From an uncultured Lachnospiraceae bacterium (lineage in GTDB: Bacteria > Bacillota > Clostridia > Lachnospirales > Lachnospiraceae), in contig CANQNE010000004.1 of NCBI GenBank assembly GCA_947625135.1, forward strand, positions 24,595 to 88,594: a stretch of 64,000 nt of DNA, given 5' to 3'. The translations under genes were made by a program, and so were the position numbers. Below, in pieces: positions 1-10,300 of this stretch (positions are counted from its first letter, which is position 1; each line of letters begins with the position of its first letter). The notes beneath the pieces were generated by a model, which saw only the letters and a list, made by a program, of their open reading frames with translations, did no database searches and had not been told where the DNA came from.

Positions 1-14
1 TCTTCTTTTTTCAT
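1..14 (-). CDS. possible start of a divergent gene, cut by the window edge
   Basis: Reading leftwards on the minus strand, an ATG at 14-12 opens a frame starting M-K-K-E before the window ends. A purine-rich stretch (AAAGGATGGG on the minus strand) lies upstream but is further from the ATG than ideal. LysR regulators are often divergent from their targets, which makes a gene here plausible. Only four codons are visible, so no function can be given. Confidence 0.3.
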
Positions 15-72
15 GATACGTTTCCCATCCTTTCTGCGTCCGGCTTTTTTCTGACAGCTACAGTGTAGCACA

Positions 73-101
73 TTGACAGGTTTCTCACTAATGGTTATAA
101 T
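73..101 (+). promoter_or_regulatory. consensus sigma-A promoter of the LysR gene
   Basis: TTGACA at 73-78 and TATAAT at 96-101 are separated by exactly 17 bases. Both hexamers match the vegetative consensus perfectly. Transcription should start near 107-109, inside the first palindrome downstream. Confidence 0.8.
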
Positions 102-140
102 GAATATCGTGATATTCGATTTTAGAATATCATGATATTG
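102..140. promoter_or_regulatory. paired palindromic operator-like sites
   Basis: GAATATCGTGATATTC (102-117) is a perfect 7-2-7 inverted repeat. GAATATCATGATATTG (125-140) is the same site with one arm mismatch, 23 bases further on. They start directly after the -10 box and cover the expected start point and 5' leader, where a bound protein would block transcription. The binding protein is unknown; autoregulation by the adjacent LysR is possible but unproven. Confidence 0.6.
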
Positions 141-166
141 AACGGAGGACAACGGAGGACATTGAT

Positions 167-1054
167 ATGGAAATTCGTACTTTAAGATACTTCCTTGCCG
201 TTGCAAGAGAAGAAAACATGACCAAAGCCGCAGAGATCCTGCACGTTACGCAGCCCACTCTTTCCAAGACCCTGCGGGCATTAGAGGACGAACTTGGGAA
301 AAAGCTGTTTATACGGCACAGCTTCAGTATTTCGCTGACCGAGGAAGGAATCCTTCTCAGAAAGCGGGCGGAAGATTTAGTTTCCATGGCGGATAAGATC
401 ATCGGCGAATTTGTGTCACTGGACGATATCACCGGCGGAGATATTTATTTTGGGCTGGCTGAGTCATATCAGATTCGTTACCTTGCACAGGAGATCAAGC
501 GTTTCAAAGAGATTTACCCCGGACTGCGCTATCACATCAGCAGCGGGGATACGGAACAGGTCACGGAAAAGCTGGACAAGGGTATTCTTGACTTTGCCGT
601 GCTTGCGGAGGAGCCGGATACCGCGAAGTATCACTATCTTACTTTCCCGGAGGCGGATGTATGGGGGCTTGTGATGCCGGGTGATTGTCAGCTTGCAAAG
701 AAGAAAAGTATATGCGTCGACGACCTTGTCGGATTACCCTTGTTTTGTTCCGAACAGGGTTGGGAAAAGGACATTTCCCATTGGTGTGGGGAACGGATCA
801 ATGAATTACATCTTGAAGGCTCGTTTCGCCTCTCTTATAACGGCTCTCTTTTTGTACATGAGGGGCTGGGGCTTCTATTGACCTTTGACCACCTTATAAA
901 CACAAGCCCCACAAGCGGTCTCACATTTCGTCCATTGGCGCCTTCGCTGAAAGCAAAAATTTATCTGATCTGGAAAAAGTATCAGGTTTTTACTCCGATT
1001 GCGGAGAAATTTTTAGACGAGGCGAAAAAGCATTTCATCGTAACAACACGGTAA
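167..1054 (+). CDS. LysR-family transcriptional regulator
   Basis: The 295-residue product has the LysR layout. An N-terminal winged helix-turn-helix covers about residues 1-60 (MEIRTLRYFLAVA..., then the recognition helix T-K-A-A-E-I-L-H-V-T-Q-P-T-L-S-K). A linker helix and a periplasmic-binding-protein-like effector domain of about 200 residues follow. Length is normal for the family. The ATG at 167 follows two direct copies of the decamer AACGGAGGAC (141-160), so the gene has two Shine-Dalgarno cores; the proximal one is correctly spaced. The ligand and target genes are not deducible. A gene seems to start divergently at base 14 and could be its target. Confidence 0.9.
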   Translation: MEIRTLRYFLAVAREENMTKAAEILHVTQPTLSKTLRALEDELGKKLFIRHSFSISLTEEGILLRKRAEDLVSMADKIIGEFVSLDDITGGDIYFGLAESYQIRYLAQEIKRFKEIYPGLRYHISSGDTEQVTEKLDKGILDFAVLAEEPDTAKYHYLTFPEADVWGLVMPGDCQLAKKKSICVDDLVGLPLFCSEQGWEKDISHWCGERINELHLEGSFRLSYNGSLFVHEGLGLLLTFDHLINTSPTSGLTFRPLAPSLKAKIYLIWKKYQVFTPIAEKFLDEAKKHFIVTTR

Positions 1055-1448
1055 AAAACGAGGAAAGTAGGGGCGGAAATGAAACTATTGATCAAAGGTA
1101 AGATGCTCGATAATCTGGATAAGATGGCTGTGACCGGAGAAACCGGCCATTCGCTGATACCGCTTATGTACCCGGCGCCGCATAGCGTTAACATCTTTTT
1201 TCTCTTCATTAGCCATAACCATATCTTTTGCAAATTTCAATGTTTCTTTGCGTATATCAGAACGCTTCCTGCTTTCAGCAACACAAATGCAGTTCAAAAC
1301 AATGCGATACTTCTCAAACATCCGGCAAACATAAAAAAGTCATGAAATTTGGAAGAAAAATAACAAAAACAAAAGATTCTATGGTATAATCATTATAATG
1401 CAGAAAATAAAAAGCAAGACTGAAAAATACGGAAACGGAGGGAACTCA
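1055..1448. other. 394-base interval without a supported gene
   Basis: Short overlapping frames exist on both strands (1079-1345 plus, 1085-1321 minus). Neither gives a recognisable domain. The minus frame has no ribosome binding site and the plus frame only a weak one, and both cross sequence that becomes AT-rich at about 1340. The last 90 bases hold a likely promoter for the next operon. Otherwise nothing is identified; decayed coding sequence is possible. Confidence 0.5.
1361..1399 (+). promoter_or_regulatory. weak promoter region of the glycosidase operon
   Basis: Two overlapping -10-like TATAAT hexamers occur at 1385-1390 and 1394-1399 in AT-rich DNA. No good -35 box is at the right distance (best TAACAA, 1361-1366, 18 bases before the first TATAAT). 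The start would lie about 40-50 bases before the GH43-like gene. A weak -35 would fit activator-dependent expression. Confidence 0.35.
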
Positions 1449-2465
1449 ATGATCAGGCTGACAGATCCGAGAATACAGCGTTATCTTACCCCCTATAAAT
1501 ACGGGAAGCCGGTGCTTGCCGGCACGGGGACGCCCGGCGCCTTTGACGAGAAGAGCGTGGACGTGCCGTTTGTGTTCCGGCACAATCACAAATTTTATAT
1601 GGTCTATACCGGCTTTGACGGGAAAGGCTATCAGTCGGCTTTGGCTACAAGCGACGATCTGCTTCACTGGACGCCTCAGGGGATCATGATCCCCAGAGAT
1701 CCGGCGGACAGCGGAAGGTGGGACAAGGTAGGGACCTGCGTCACATGGATCATCAAGGAGAGCGATAATCTGTATGATACGCCGAGACTGAAAAAGATCC
1801 ACGGAAAGTATTGGCTTGTCTATCATTCCTATCCTTCCGACGGTTATGAAGCGGGGCCTGCGGAGATTGGGCTGGCATGGACGGAGGATGAGGAGCTGAA
1901 GGACTGGCACCGGCTGGACGCCCCGGTGTTTTCATGGAAGGACGGCGGAGCGTGGGAGCAGGGCGGGCTCTACAAGGCCTGCATCATCACCTGCGGCGAT
2001 ACCTATTACCTGTTCTATAATGCCAAGGATACCCAGAAGAGATGGATTGAGCAGACGGGAATGGCAAGATCCAAGGATCTGCTTCACTGGGAGCGCTGCG
2101 GGAAAAATCCGGTGCTTCAGGTGACGCCCGGCGCATGGGACGGCAGATTTTTGTCAGATCCCTATATCGTGAAAGACGGCGATACATGGGTGAATTTCTA
2201 TTTCGGCTATAACAGCGGACACGCGCAGGAGGGACTGGCGTTGTCTGAAAATCTGGAAGACTGGGAAAAAGTGGAAGCCCCCATTATCACCAACACCCCC
2301 GGCGGCGTGGACGAGGAACACGCCCATAAGGCGTCTATAGTATACTATCATGGCGTGCTGTATCACTTCTACTGCGCCACCCGGCCTGTCAGGGAAGGGG
2401 ATCCGACGGAAGTATACAACGCCTTCCGCACCATTACCGTGGCTGCGGACAAGCCCGTTTTTTGA
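1449..2465 (+). CDS. GH43-like five-bladed beta-propeller glycosidase
   Basis: The 338-residue protein has the repeated blade signature of GH43/GH32/GH117/GH130-type propellers: successive motifs such as F-Y-M-V-Y-T-G-F-D-G, the pattern S-x-D-L-L-H-W (twice), Y-W-L-V-Y-H, Y-Y-L-F-Y-N-A and F-Y-F-G-Y-N. It has no signal peptide and is probably cytoplasmic, acting on imported oligosaccharides, perhaps arabino- or galacto-oligosaccharides given the neighbours. The start at 1449 is preferred over an in-frame ATG at 1398 because GGAGGG (1437-1442) precedes it at correct spacing. The next gene begins 21 bases later, so they are probably co-transcribed. Family level is likely; the exact GH family and substrate are uncertain. 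Confidence 0.75.
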   Translation: MIRLTDPRIQRYLTPYKYGKPVLAGTGTPGAFDEKSVDVPFVFRHNHKFYMVYTGFDGKGYQSALATSDDLLHWTPQGIMIPRDPADSGRWDKVGTCVTWIIKESDNLYDTPRLKKIHGKYWLVYHSYPSDGYEAGPAEIGLAWTEDEELKDWHRLDAPVFSWKDGGAWEQGGLYKACIITCGDTYYLFYNAKDTQKRWIEQTGMARSKDLLHWERCGKNPVLQVTPGAWDGRFLSDPYIVKDGDTWVNFYFGYNSGHAQEGLALSENLEDWEKVEAPIITNTPGGVDEEHAHKASIVYYHGVLYHFYCATRPVREGDPTEVYNAFRTITVAADKPVF

Positions 2466-2486
2466 CAGCGGCGGAAAGGAACGGAT

Positions 2487-4511
2487 ATGATCAAAAACGC
2501 AGACAGAATCTATTACGGCGGCGATTATAATCCCGACCAGTGGGATGAAGCTACCATCGACGAGGATATGAGACTTTTTAAAAAGGCCGGTGTGAATCTG
2601 GTGACCCTTCCTGTTTTTTCGTGGGCAAAGCTGGAGCCCGAGGAAGGGGTATACGATTTTGCATGGCTGGACAGGCTGATGGATAAATTTCTGGAAAACG
2701 ATATCAAGGTATGTCTGGCCACGCCAACGACGGCTCAGCCTGCGTGGCTTTCCAGAAAATATCCGGAGGTGCTTCCCGTGGACAAACAGGGCCGGAAGCG
2801 CACCCACGGCATGCGGGTATTTTTCTGCGTGAACAGCGAAAAGTACCGGGAAAGGGCGGCGGCCATCGCAGAGAAAATGGCGAAGCGGTACAGGGATTAT
2901 CCCAACCTGGTCCTGTGGCATGTGGCAAATGAATACGGAACCTATTGTTACTGTCCCACCTGCGAGGCGAAGTTCCGGGTCTGGCTGAAAAAGCGTTACG
3001 GCACCATTGAAAATCTGAACGAGCGGTGGCACACCTGCTTCTGGGGCAGGACGGTCTATGATTTTGAGGAGATCATGCTGCCCACGGAGCTGAACGATGA
3101 CTACCGGTTCAATCCGGCTGTCAATCTGGACTATATGCGTTTTATGACCGATTCTACGATAGAATGTTTTGAGAATGAAGCTGCGGTGCTGCGGAAATAT
3201 ACTCCGGATGTGACCATTCAGACCAATATATCCGGCCATATTGAAAAGCTGGATCAGTTTAAGATGACCGCATCCCCCTACATGGATATTGTGGCATGGG
3301 ATAATTATCCCGCTCCCGGCGCAGACCCGGCTTTCGTGGCATACAAGCACGACCTGATGCGGGGCCTGAAGGGCGGAGAGTCCTTCATGATGCAGGAGCA
3401 GTCCCCCAACCAGCAGAACTGGCAGCCTTACAGCAAGCTGAAAAGGCCGGGGGAGGTGCGGATGATCAGCTATCAGGCCATGGCTCACGGATCCGATACC
3501 TGCCTTTATTTCCAGCTCCGTCAGTCCATTGCCGGGGAGGAAATGTACCACGGGGCGCTGATCTCCCATGCGGGACATGAGCATACCCGTACCTTTCGGG
3601 AATGTGCGCAGATCGGACAGGAGCTGCAAAGGATCGGGGACGCGTTTATCGGCGGACAGACCCCGGCCCAGTCGGCCATCATCTTCGACTGGGATAACTG
3701 GTGGATCCTGGAGTTTGCCTCCAAACGCTGCCTGCCTAATGACGACATCAATTATCTGAAGAAAGTAAGTAAATTTTATAAAGCGCTTTTTGATCGGAAT
3801 ATTCCGGTGGATATGATCAGTGTGGATGGAGAGTTTGACCGTTATAAGGTGATCTATGCCCCCTTCCTGTATATGATGAAGCCGGGGCTGGGCGAAAAGC
3901 TGACGGCCTTTGTTGAGGCCGGAGGAACGCTTGTTACTACCACGCTGGCGGGACTGGTGGACGAGAACAACAGGGCAGTATTCGGCGAATATCCCGGGGC
4001 TCTGCGGGAACTGCTGGGAATATGGGTGGAGGAAAGCGACGCCCTGAAAAAGGAAGAGCGGAACAGCATTGTGATGCGGCAGGCGCTTCTGGGAGAGACC
4101 GTCTATTCCTGCATGTATCAGTGCGACATCATCCATCCCCGGGGCGCGCAGGTACTGGCGGACTATGGACAGGATTTTTATGCAGGGACGCCCTGTTTTA
4201 CAGTAAACGAGTATGGAAAAGGAAAGGCATACTATATCGGCACGGAGCCGGATGCCCCTTTCCTTGGGGCTTTTACGGAGAAGCTCTGCGAGGAACTGGA
4301 TATCCGGGCGCCTTATCCTGCGGAAAAAGGCGTGGAGCTGACAAGGCGGATCAACGGGAAGAACGAGATCGTATTTGCCCTGAACCACGGCAGGGAAGAG
4401 GCTTCTGTTGATCTGGGGACAGATGTTTTTACCGATCTGATCACGGACAGACAGCTCACCGGTTCTGTGAGCATTGCGCCAAACGATGTGATGGTATTAA
4501 AAAAGCGTTGA
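2487..4511 (+). CDS. GH42 beta-galactosidase, copy 1
   Basis: The 674-residue product matches full-length family GH42. The N-terminal TIM barrel opens with Y-Y-G-G-D-Y-N-P-D-Q-W. The acid/base glutamate is E149 in H-V-A-N-E-Y-G and the nucleophile E304 in M-M-Q-E-Q-S-P-N. Four cysteines at about 114, 154, 156 and 159 match the structural zinc site of the family. The trimerisation and C-terminal beta domains follow. There is no signal peptide, so it should hydrolyse terminal beta-galactosides in the cytoplasm, such as galacto-oligosaccharides from pectic galactan. It lies 21 bases after the GH43-like gene and 16 before a second GH42. The two copies share the fold and active site but differ widely, so different linkage preference is likely. 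Confidence 0.93.
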   Translation: MIKNADRIYYGGDYNPDQWDEATIDEDMRLFKKAGVNLVTLPVFSWAKLEPEEGVYDFAWLDRLMDKFLENDIKVCLATPTTAQPAWLSRKYPEVLPVDKQGRKRTHGMRVFFCVNSEKYRERAAAIAEKMAKRYRDYPNLVLWHVANEYGTYCYCPTCEAKFRVWLKKRYGTIENLNERWHTCFWGRTVYDFEEIMLPTELNDDYRFNPAVNLDYMRFMTDSTIECFENEAAVLRKYTPDVTIQTNISGHIEKLDQFKMTASPYMDIVAWDNYPAPGADPAFVAYKHDLMRGLKGGESFMMQEQSPNQQNWQPYSKLKRPGEVRMISYQAMAHGSDTCLYFQLRQSIAGEEMYHGALISHAGHEHTRTFRECAQIGQELQRIGDAFIGGQTPAQSAIIFDWDNWWILEFASKRCLPNDDINYLKKVSKFYKALFDRNIPVDMISVDGEFDRYKVIYAPFLYMMKPGLGEKLTAFVEAGGTLVTTTLAGLVDENNRAVFGEYPGALRELLGIWVEESDALKKEERNSIVMRQALLGETVYSCMYQCDIIHPRGAQVLADYGQDFYAGTPCFTVNEYGKGKAYYIGTEPDAPFLGAFTEKLCEELDIRAPYPAEKGVELTRRINGKNEIVFALNHGREEASVDLGTDVFTDLITDRQLTGSVSIAPNDVMVLKKR

Positions 4512-4527
4512 AAGGAATGGAGACAAA

Positions 4528-6573
4528 ATGAAGAGAAGGCCTTTATTTCCTCAGGTAGGCGCCCTGCTCCACGGCGGGGACTATAATCCGGAGCAATGGC
4601 TGGACCGCCCGGACATTTTGGAGGAGGATATCCGTCTGATGAAGCAGGCGGGAGTCAATACTGCCACTCTGGGGGTGTTTTCCTGGTCTGTGTATGAACC
4701 CAGAGAGGGGGAATACCATTTTGAATGGATGCACCGGATCATTGACAATCTGTATGAAAACGGTATCTATACTGTATTGGCCACGCCTTCCGGCGCCCGG
4801 CCCGCATGGCTGGACGAAGCCTATCCGGAGGCACTCCGCACGAATTTAAAGCGCGTCAGGAATCTCCATGGCCAGCGCCACAATCACTGTATCACCTCGC
4901 CGGCTTACAGGAAGCTGGTGCGCAGGATGGATGAAAAACTGGCGGAGGAATTCGGCAGTCATCCCGGCGTGATCCTCTGGCATATTTCCAACGAATTTGG
5001 CGGCGAGTGTGCCTGTGAGCTTTGCAAAGAAAAATTCAGAGAATATTTGAGAGAAAAATATCACAACAATATAGAAGAGCTGAATCAGGAATGGTGGACG
5101 ACCTTCTGGTCTCATCGGTTTCTTGATTTTTCTCAAATCGAGCCCCCGGCTGCCCATGGAGAAAAAAGTATTCACGGGCTGAATCTGGACTGGAAACGGT
5201 TTACCACCGCGAACACCCGTGATTTTATGGAAGCGGAGATGGCGGTGTTCCGGGAAAAGACCCCCCACATTCCCATCACCACCAATTTTATGCACCTGTA
5301 CATGGCGCTGGATTACAATCAGATGGCAAAACCCCTGGATATCATATCATGGGACAGTTATCCAAGATACGGTGATCCGGACAGAAGTCTCTATGACTGT
5401 TCTGTGGAAAATGCCTTTGATCATGTGACTATGCGCTCCTTTAAGAAGGACAGGCCGTTTATGATGATGGAAAGCGTGCCCAGTCTTGTGAACTGGCATG
5501 ATTACAATAAGCCAAAGCGGCCCGGCGTGCATCGGGTCACCGCGCTGCAGGCCATCGCCTGCGGCTCCGACACAGTTCAGTATTTTCAGTGGAGAAAAGG
5601 ACGCGGCTCTTATGAGCAGTATCACGGAGCGGTGCTGGATCATCTTGGGAGAAGCGATACCCGGGTGTTCCGGGATGTGGAGGAAGTGGGCAGGCTCCTT
5701 GCTTCCTTAAAAGAAGTGCAGGGCTCTGTGGTGCAGGCGAAAGCCGCCATCCTTTTTGACTGGGATAATCGCTGGGCCATTGACGACGCGGCGGCCTTTT
5801 CCAACAAGACAAAAAAATACGAGCAGACCTGTATAGATCTGTTCCGGCTGTTTGTGAAAAACGGCGTGGAGGTGGATCTGATCTCCTCCGAAGAACCTTT
5901 TGACGGATATGATTTTCTTGCGGCCCCCATGCTTTATCTGTTGAAGCCCGGTGTGGCCCACCGGCTGAAGGCTTTTACGGAAAGGGGAGGACAGCTGCTT
6001 GCCACCTATATCACCGGGTACGTGAATGAAAACACACTCTGCTATCTGGGAGGGTTTCCCGGCGACGGGCTGACAGAGCTGTTCGGCCTGTATACAGAGG
6101 AGATCGACACGCTCTATCCAAAGGAGAAAAACGGCGCTGACTTCGGAGAGGAAGGCTCCCTTCAGGGCGTCTATGTGCTGAAGGATTACTGCGAACTGGT
6201 GAAGCTTCAGGGGGCCAGACCGCTGGCCGTCTATACCGGGGATTTTTACGCCGGGACTCCTGCCGTCACGGTGAATGATTACGGAAAGGGAAAGGCATAC
6301 TATGTTGCGGCCCGCATGGAAGCGGCAGGAATGGAAGCGCTGCTGAAGGTAATGTGGAAGAACGCGGGCATTGAGGTCAAGGCTCTCCCGGAAGGGGTAG
6401 AATATCACCGGAGAACGGGAGACGGCGCAGCGTATGACTTTTTTATCAATTATACAAACGAAGAACAGGTGATTGAAACGGAAGCAGGTACGGATCTTCT
6501 CACCGGAGAGGCAAAAGAAGGGAAGACGACGCTTGCGCCTCTGGGAGTGATGGTATGTCGTGTACAGGTTTAA
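4528..6573 (+). CDS. GH42 beta-galactosidase, copy 2
   Basis: This 681-residue GH42 protein begins its barrel with H-G-G-D-Y-N-P-E-Q-W. Predicted acid/base is E156 (H-I-S-N-E-F-G-G) and nucleophile E315 (M-M-M-E-S-V-P-S). Cysteines at about 121, 161, 163 and 166 form the GH42 zinc cluster. No signal peptide is present. The next gene starts inside its last codons (19-base overlap), so translation is probably coupled. A tandem pair of divergent GH42 enzymes fits stepwise use of galactans or arabinogalactan side chains. Family assignment is firm; the physiological substrate is inferred from context. Confidence 0.93.
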   Translation: MKRRPLFPQVGALLHGGDYNPEQWLDRPDILEEDIRLMKQAGVNTATLGVFSWSVYEPREGEYHFEWMHRIIDNLYENGIYTVLATPSGARPAWLDEAYPEALRTNLKRVRNLHGQRHNHCITSPAYRKLVRRMDEKLAEEFGSHPGVILWHISNEFGGECACELCKEKFREYLREKYHNNIEELNQEWWTTFWSHRFLDFSQIEPPAAHGEKSIHGLNLDWKRFTTANTRDFMEAEMAVFREKTPHIPITTNFMHLYMALDYNQMAKPLDIISWDSYPRYGDPDRSLYDCSVENAFDHVTMRSFKKDRPFMMMESVPSLVNWHDYNKPKRPGVHRVTALQAIACGSDTVQYFQWRKGRGSYEQYHGAVLDHLGRSDTRVFRDVEEVGRLLASLKEVQGSVVQAKAAILFDWDNRWAIDDAAAFSNKTKKYEQTCIDLFRLFVKNGVEVDLISSEEPFDGYDFLAAPMLYLLKPGVAHRLKAFTERGGQLLATYITGYVNENTLCYLGGFPGDGLTELFGLYTEEIDTLYPKEKNGADFGEEGSLQGVYVLKDYCELVKLQGARPLAVYTGDFYAGTPAVTVNDYGKGKAYYVAARMEAAGMEALLKVMWKNAGIEVKALPEGVEYHRRTGDGAAYDFFINYTNEEQVIETEAGTDLLTGEAKEGKTTLAPLGVMVCRVQV

Positions 6574-7337
6574 AATGGATCGCGTTGGTGGCGATGCTGA
6601 TCGATCATATTGCCGAGTTTATCCCGGATATGCCGGTTTGGATGCACTGGATCGGCAGGATCGCGGCGCCGGTATTCCTGTTTTGTCTTGTATGGGGAAT
6701 GAAGAAGACAAAGAGCCAGTTTCATTACCTGCTGCGGCTTTATCTGACGGGACTTTTCATGGGTGTTTTGGACTTTCTTGTTAATCTGCTCTACAAGAAT
6801 CCCTATACGCCCATGTCCAATAATTTTCTGACTTCGCTGTTTTTGACGGGCATGTTCATCGCTGTTGTTGAGATGTACCGGGATGATAAGGAGTCAGGAA
6901 AGCGTCTGGCGCTGATCCTGCTCATTGAGCAGATCGTGTCCATTATGATATGCTATATGGGTTCCTTCGGATTCGGGGAACTGCATCTGGAATATCTGGT
7001 TGGCGGGCTGCTGCCCAATGTGTTCTATACGGAAGGCGGCTTTTTGGTGGTGGTACTGGGCCTGCTGTTTTACTGGTACCGGGAGGAGCCAAAATGGCTG
7101 GCCGGAACCTTCGCAGTTACCTGCCTGATCTATGCGGTGCTGGTGCTGGTGGAGGGAGGATTCTCTCCGGAAAGAGTATTTTATGAGGATTATCAGTGGA
7201 TGATGGCGCTGGCAATCCCGTTCTTTCTTGCTTATAACGGCAAGCGGGGAGCAGGTTATAAATATTTGTTTTATGTGTTTTACCCGGCACATATCGTGTT
7301 GTTGTTTTTCATCGGAAATCTGATCTACAAAGGCTGA
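6555..7337 (+). CDS. TraX-family integral membrane protein
   Basis: The 260-residue protein opens G-L-K-W-I-A-L-V-A-M-L-I-D-H-I, the typical TraX start with its conserved Asp-His in the first membrane helix. About eight hydrophobic segments follow, ending H-I-V-L-L-F-F-I-G. TraX of F plasmid N-acetylates pilin; chromosomal TraX proteins in Firmicutes are mostly uncharacterised and resemble membrane acyltransferases. The gene overlaps the second GH42 gene by 19 bases and is followed after 31 bases by a GH106-like gene, so it belongs to the glycosidase operon. A role in acylating a cell-surface or carbohydrate substrate is inference only. Confidence 0.8.
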   Translation: MSCTGLKWIALVAMLIDHIAEFIPDMPVWMHWIGRIAAPVFLFCLVWGMKKTKSQFHYLLRLYLTGLFMGVLDFLVNLLYKNPYTPMSNNFLTSLFLTGMFIAVVEMYRDDKESGKRLALILLIEQIVSIMICYMGSFGFGELHLEYLVGGLLPNVFYTEGGFLVVVLGLLFYWYREEPKWLAGTFAVTCLIYAVLVLVEGGFSPERVFYEDYQWMMALAIPFFLAYNGKRGAGYKYLFYVFYPAHIVLLFFIGNLIYKG

Positions 7338-7368
7338 GATAAAATGCAGAATCAGCAGGGGAGGTATT

Positions 7369-10300
7369 ATGCTATATCAAAAAAATGCGGAAAACACGCT
7401 GTCAAAAGAATTGTTTCAAAATCCTGACGCGATATACAGAGGCGCGCCCTTCTGGTCATGGAACTGTGATGTGACGGAGGAGATGGTGGACGAGCAGATC
7501 GAAGTCTACAGAAAGATGGGGATGGGCGGTTTTCACATTCATGCCCGGACAGGCCTGGAAACGCCCTATATGGGAAAACGTTTTATGGAGCTTGTCAAGC
7601 GGGCGGATGAGAACGCGAAGAAAAAAGGAATGTTCTGCTATCTGTACGACGAGGACCGGTATCCGTCCGGCTCCGCAGGGGGACTGGTGACGGAGGATCT
7701 GCGTTACCGGCAGCGTTTTTTGCTGCTGTCACAGGAATGGAACGATAGCTATTGCCCGGACAGGGAGGAATTTGACCGGCAGATCGCAGAAGGACGCAAA
7801 CCGATGGGATATTATATCACATCCTATCAGGTGGAAGTGGATGAAAAGGGATGCCTGCGGCATTATGCCCGCACTGCTCATGACGCGCCGGCCGGAGAAG
7901 GAAAGCGCTGGCATCTGTATCTGCGTCTGGCGGAGGAGAGCCCCTGGTTCAACGATCAGACCTACATCGACGTATTGAATCCGAAAGCGGTGGAGCGTTT
8001 TATAGAACTGACCCATGAGCGCTATTATGAGGCGCTGGGAGAGGAGTTCGGCAGATCGGTGCCCTCCATCTTTACGGATGAGCCGCAGATGGCGGGAAAA
8101 TTTTCCTTTGACACGCCCTTTAGCAATGACAACGCCACGCTGACCTACACAGACGATATGAACGACACTTATGAGGCGGCTTACGGCACGCCGCTTCTGG
8201 ATGTTTTGCCGGAAATTTTGTGGGAGCTGCCTGACGGACAGATCAGCGTGCATCGCTACCATTATCATGATCATCTGGCAGAGCGGTTTGCCTCTGCATT
8301 CTCCGATACCCTGGGAAACTGGTGCGCAGCTCATGATCTGGCGCTTACGGGACATTTTATGTCCGAGCGGTCGCTGTTTTCCCAGACGCTTGCCCTCTCG
8401 GAATCCATGCGCCTTTACCGGAGCTTCCAGATCCCGGGAATCGACATCCTTACCGACGCCAAGGAGTTTACAACGGCGAAGCAGGCGGCCAGCGTGGCCC
8501 GTCAGTACGGCAGGGAAGCGGTGATATGCGAATGTTACGGCTCCATGCACTGGGATATAGATTTTAAAGGACAGAAGCTGCAGGGAGACTGGCTGGCGGC
8601 GCTGGGCATTACCATCCGCTGTCATCATCTTACTTTTATGTCCATGGAGGGAGAGGCGAAGCGGGACTGGCCTGCTTCTATAGGCTATCAGATCCCGTGG
8701 CATACCAGATATGCTTATGTGGAGGATCACTTTGCCCGTGTCAACACAGCGCTGACAAGAGGAAAGGCCTGCGTGAAGGTGGGCGTGATCTATCCTATAG
8801 AATCCTACTGGATCTCTTATGGGCCAAATTCTCAGACCAGGCTCCAGCGGGATCAGCTGGATGAAAACTATGACAATATTGTGAAATGGCTGCTTTACGG
8901 CTCCGTGGATTTTGACCTGATCGACGAGAGCCTGCTTCCGGGCAAATGCAGCATGGAAGAGATCGGCAAAAGCCTGCCGGTGGGGGAGATGCGCTATGAC
9001 GTTGTGCTGGTTCCCGGCCTTTTGACTATCAGGAGTACCACGCTGCAGCGGCTGGAGGCTTTTGCAAAGGCAGGCGGACAGGTGATTTTTGCCGGTCACG
9101 TGCCCCGGCTTGTGGATGCAGTGCCCTGTGACCGGGCGGAAAAACTGGCGGCCGGCTGCGTGGTTACGGAGTTCCAGCGGGCGCAGATCTTAGAGGCGCT
9201 GGCGCCGTACCGTACTGTAGAGCTTCGCCAGAAGCACGGACAATTGACGGAAAATCTGATCTACCAGATGCGGGAGGACGGAGATAACCGCTGGCTGTTT
9301 ATCTGTCATGTGAACAGGAAGCGGACGGTGGTGGATGTGCCCGCCCTTTGCAGGATCCGTATTGCAGGCTGCTGGAAGCCCACCATATATGATACGATCA
9401 CAGGAGAGATCGTTTCCTGTCCGGCCACGCAGAAAGACGGAGATACGTTTGTGGAGCGGAAGATGTACGGAGAGGACAGCCTGCTGCTCTTGCTGGAACC
9501 GGGGGAGCCGGACATCCATGCGCAAAAGCAGGTACTGCCCGATGCGCCCAGACATAAGATCCGAACCCCGGACAGTTATACGCTTTCCGAACCCAACGTG
9601 CTTCTGCTGGATTTTGCGGAGTATGCTTTTGACGGCGGGGCATGGCAGGAAAAGAGAGATATTCTCACCATTGACAATTTATTCCGCAAGCAGCTGGGAC
9701 TGCCGAGGCGGCAGGATAAATATACCCAGCCATGGCGGATTCCAAACGAGCAGCCGGTTCACAGTGTGAAGCTGCGGTTTACATTCGATTCCGAAATTGC
9801 CGTGAAAGGGACAAAGCTGGCCATGGAGCGGCCGGAAAATGCGGTGATCACCCTGAACGGGCAGCAGGTAGCCCATCAGGCGGACGGCTGGTTTACAGAC
9901 CACTGTATTCAGACTGTGCCGTTACCGGAGATCCGAAAAGGTACCAATGAGCTGATTCTGGAGATCCCTTTCTGGAGAAAGACCAATCTGGAGTGGTGTT
10001 ACATACTGGGAGATTTCGGTGTGAGTCTGGAGGGCGATTATGCCTATATTACGGAAAAACCGGAAAAACTTCATTTCGGGGATGTGACGCGGCAGAAGCT
10101 GCCTTTCTATACCGGGAACATTACTTATCTTATGACCATGGAGATTCCCGAAGACAAGGAGCGGGTGATCGTGGAGGTGCCCCATTTCGGAGGCGCCGTC
10201 ATGGAAGTATTTTTGAACGGGGAATCAAAGGGGATCATCGCTTACGCGCCCCACAAGGCGGATTTGGGACCGCTGCCGGCGGGAAGCTACGAGCTGTCTG

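Noticed and set aside
1079..1345. Short frames on both strands after the LysR gene
   Set aside because: Neither product is recognisable, they overlap each other on opposite strands, and codon use and start signals are poor. Listed only as an intergenic interval.
2154..4388. Very long open frame on the minus strand opposite the first GH42 gene (744 codons)
   Set aside because: It is the antisense shadow of a strongly conserved GH42 gene. GC-rich third positions keep opposite frames open, its product shows no domain, and no ribosome binding site supports it. The same applies to long antisense frames at 7729-9099, 12266-13402, 16363-17703, 57083-58414 and 58534-59622.
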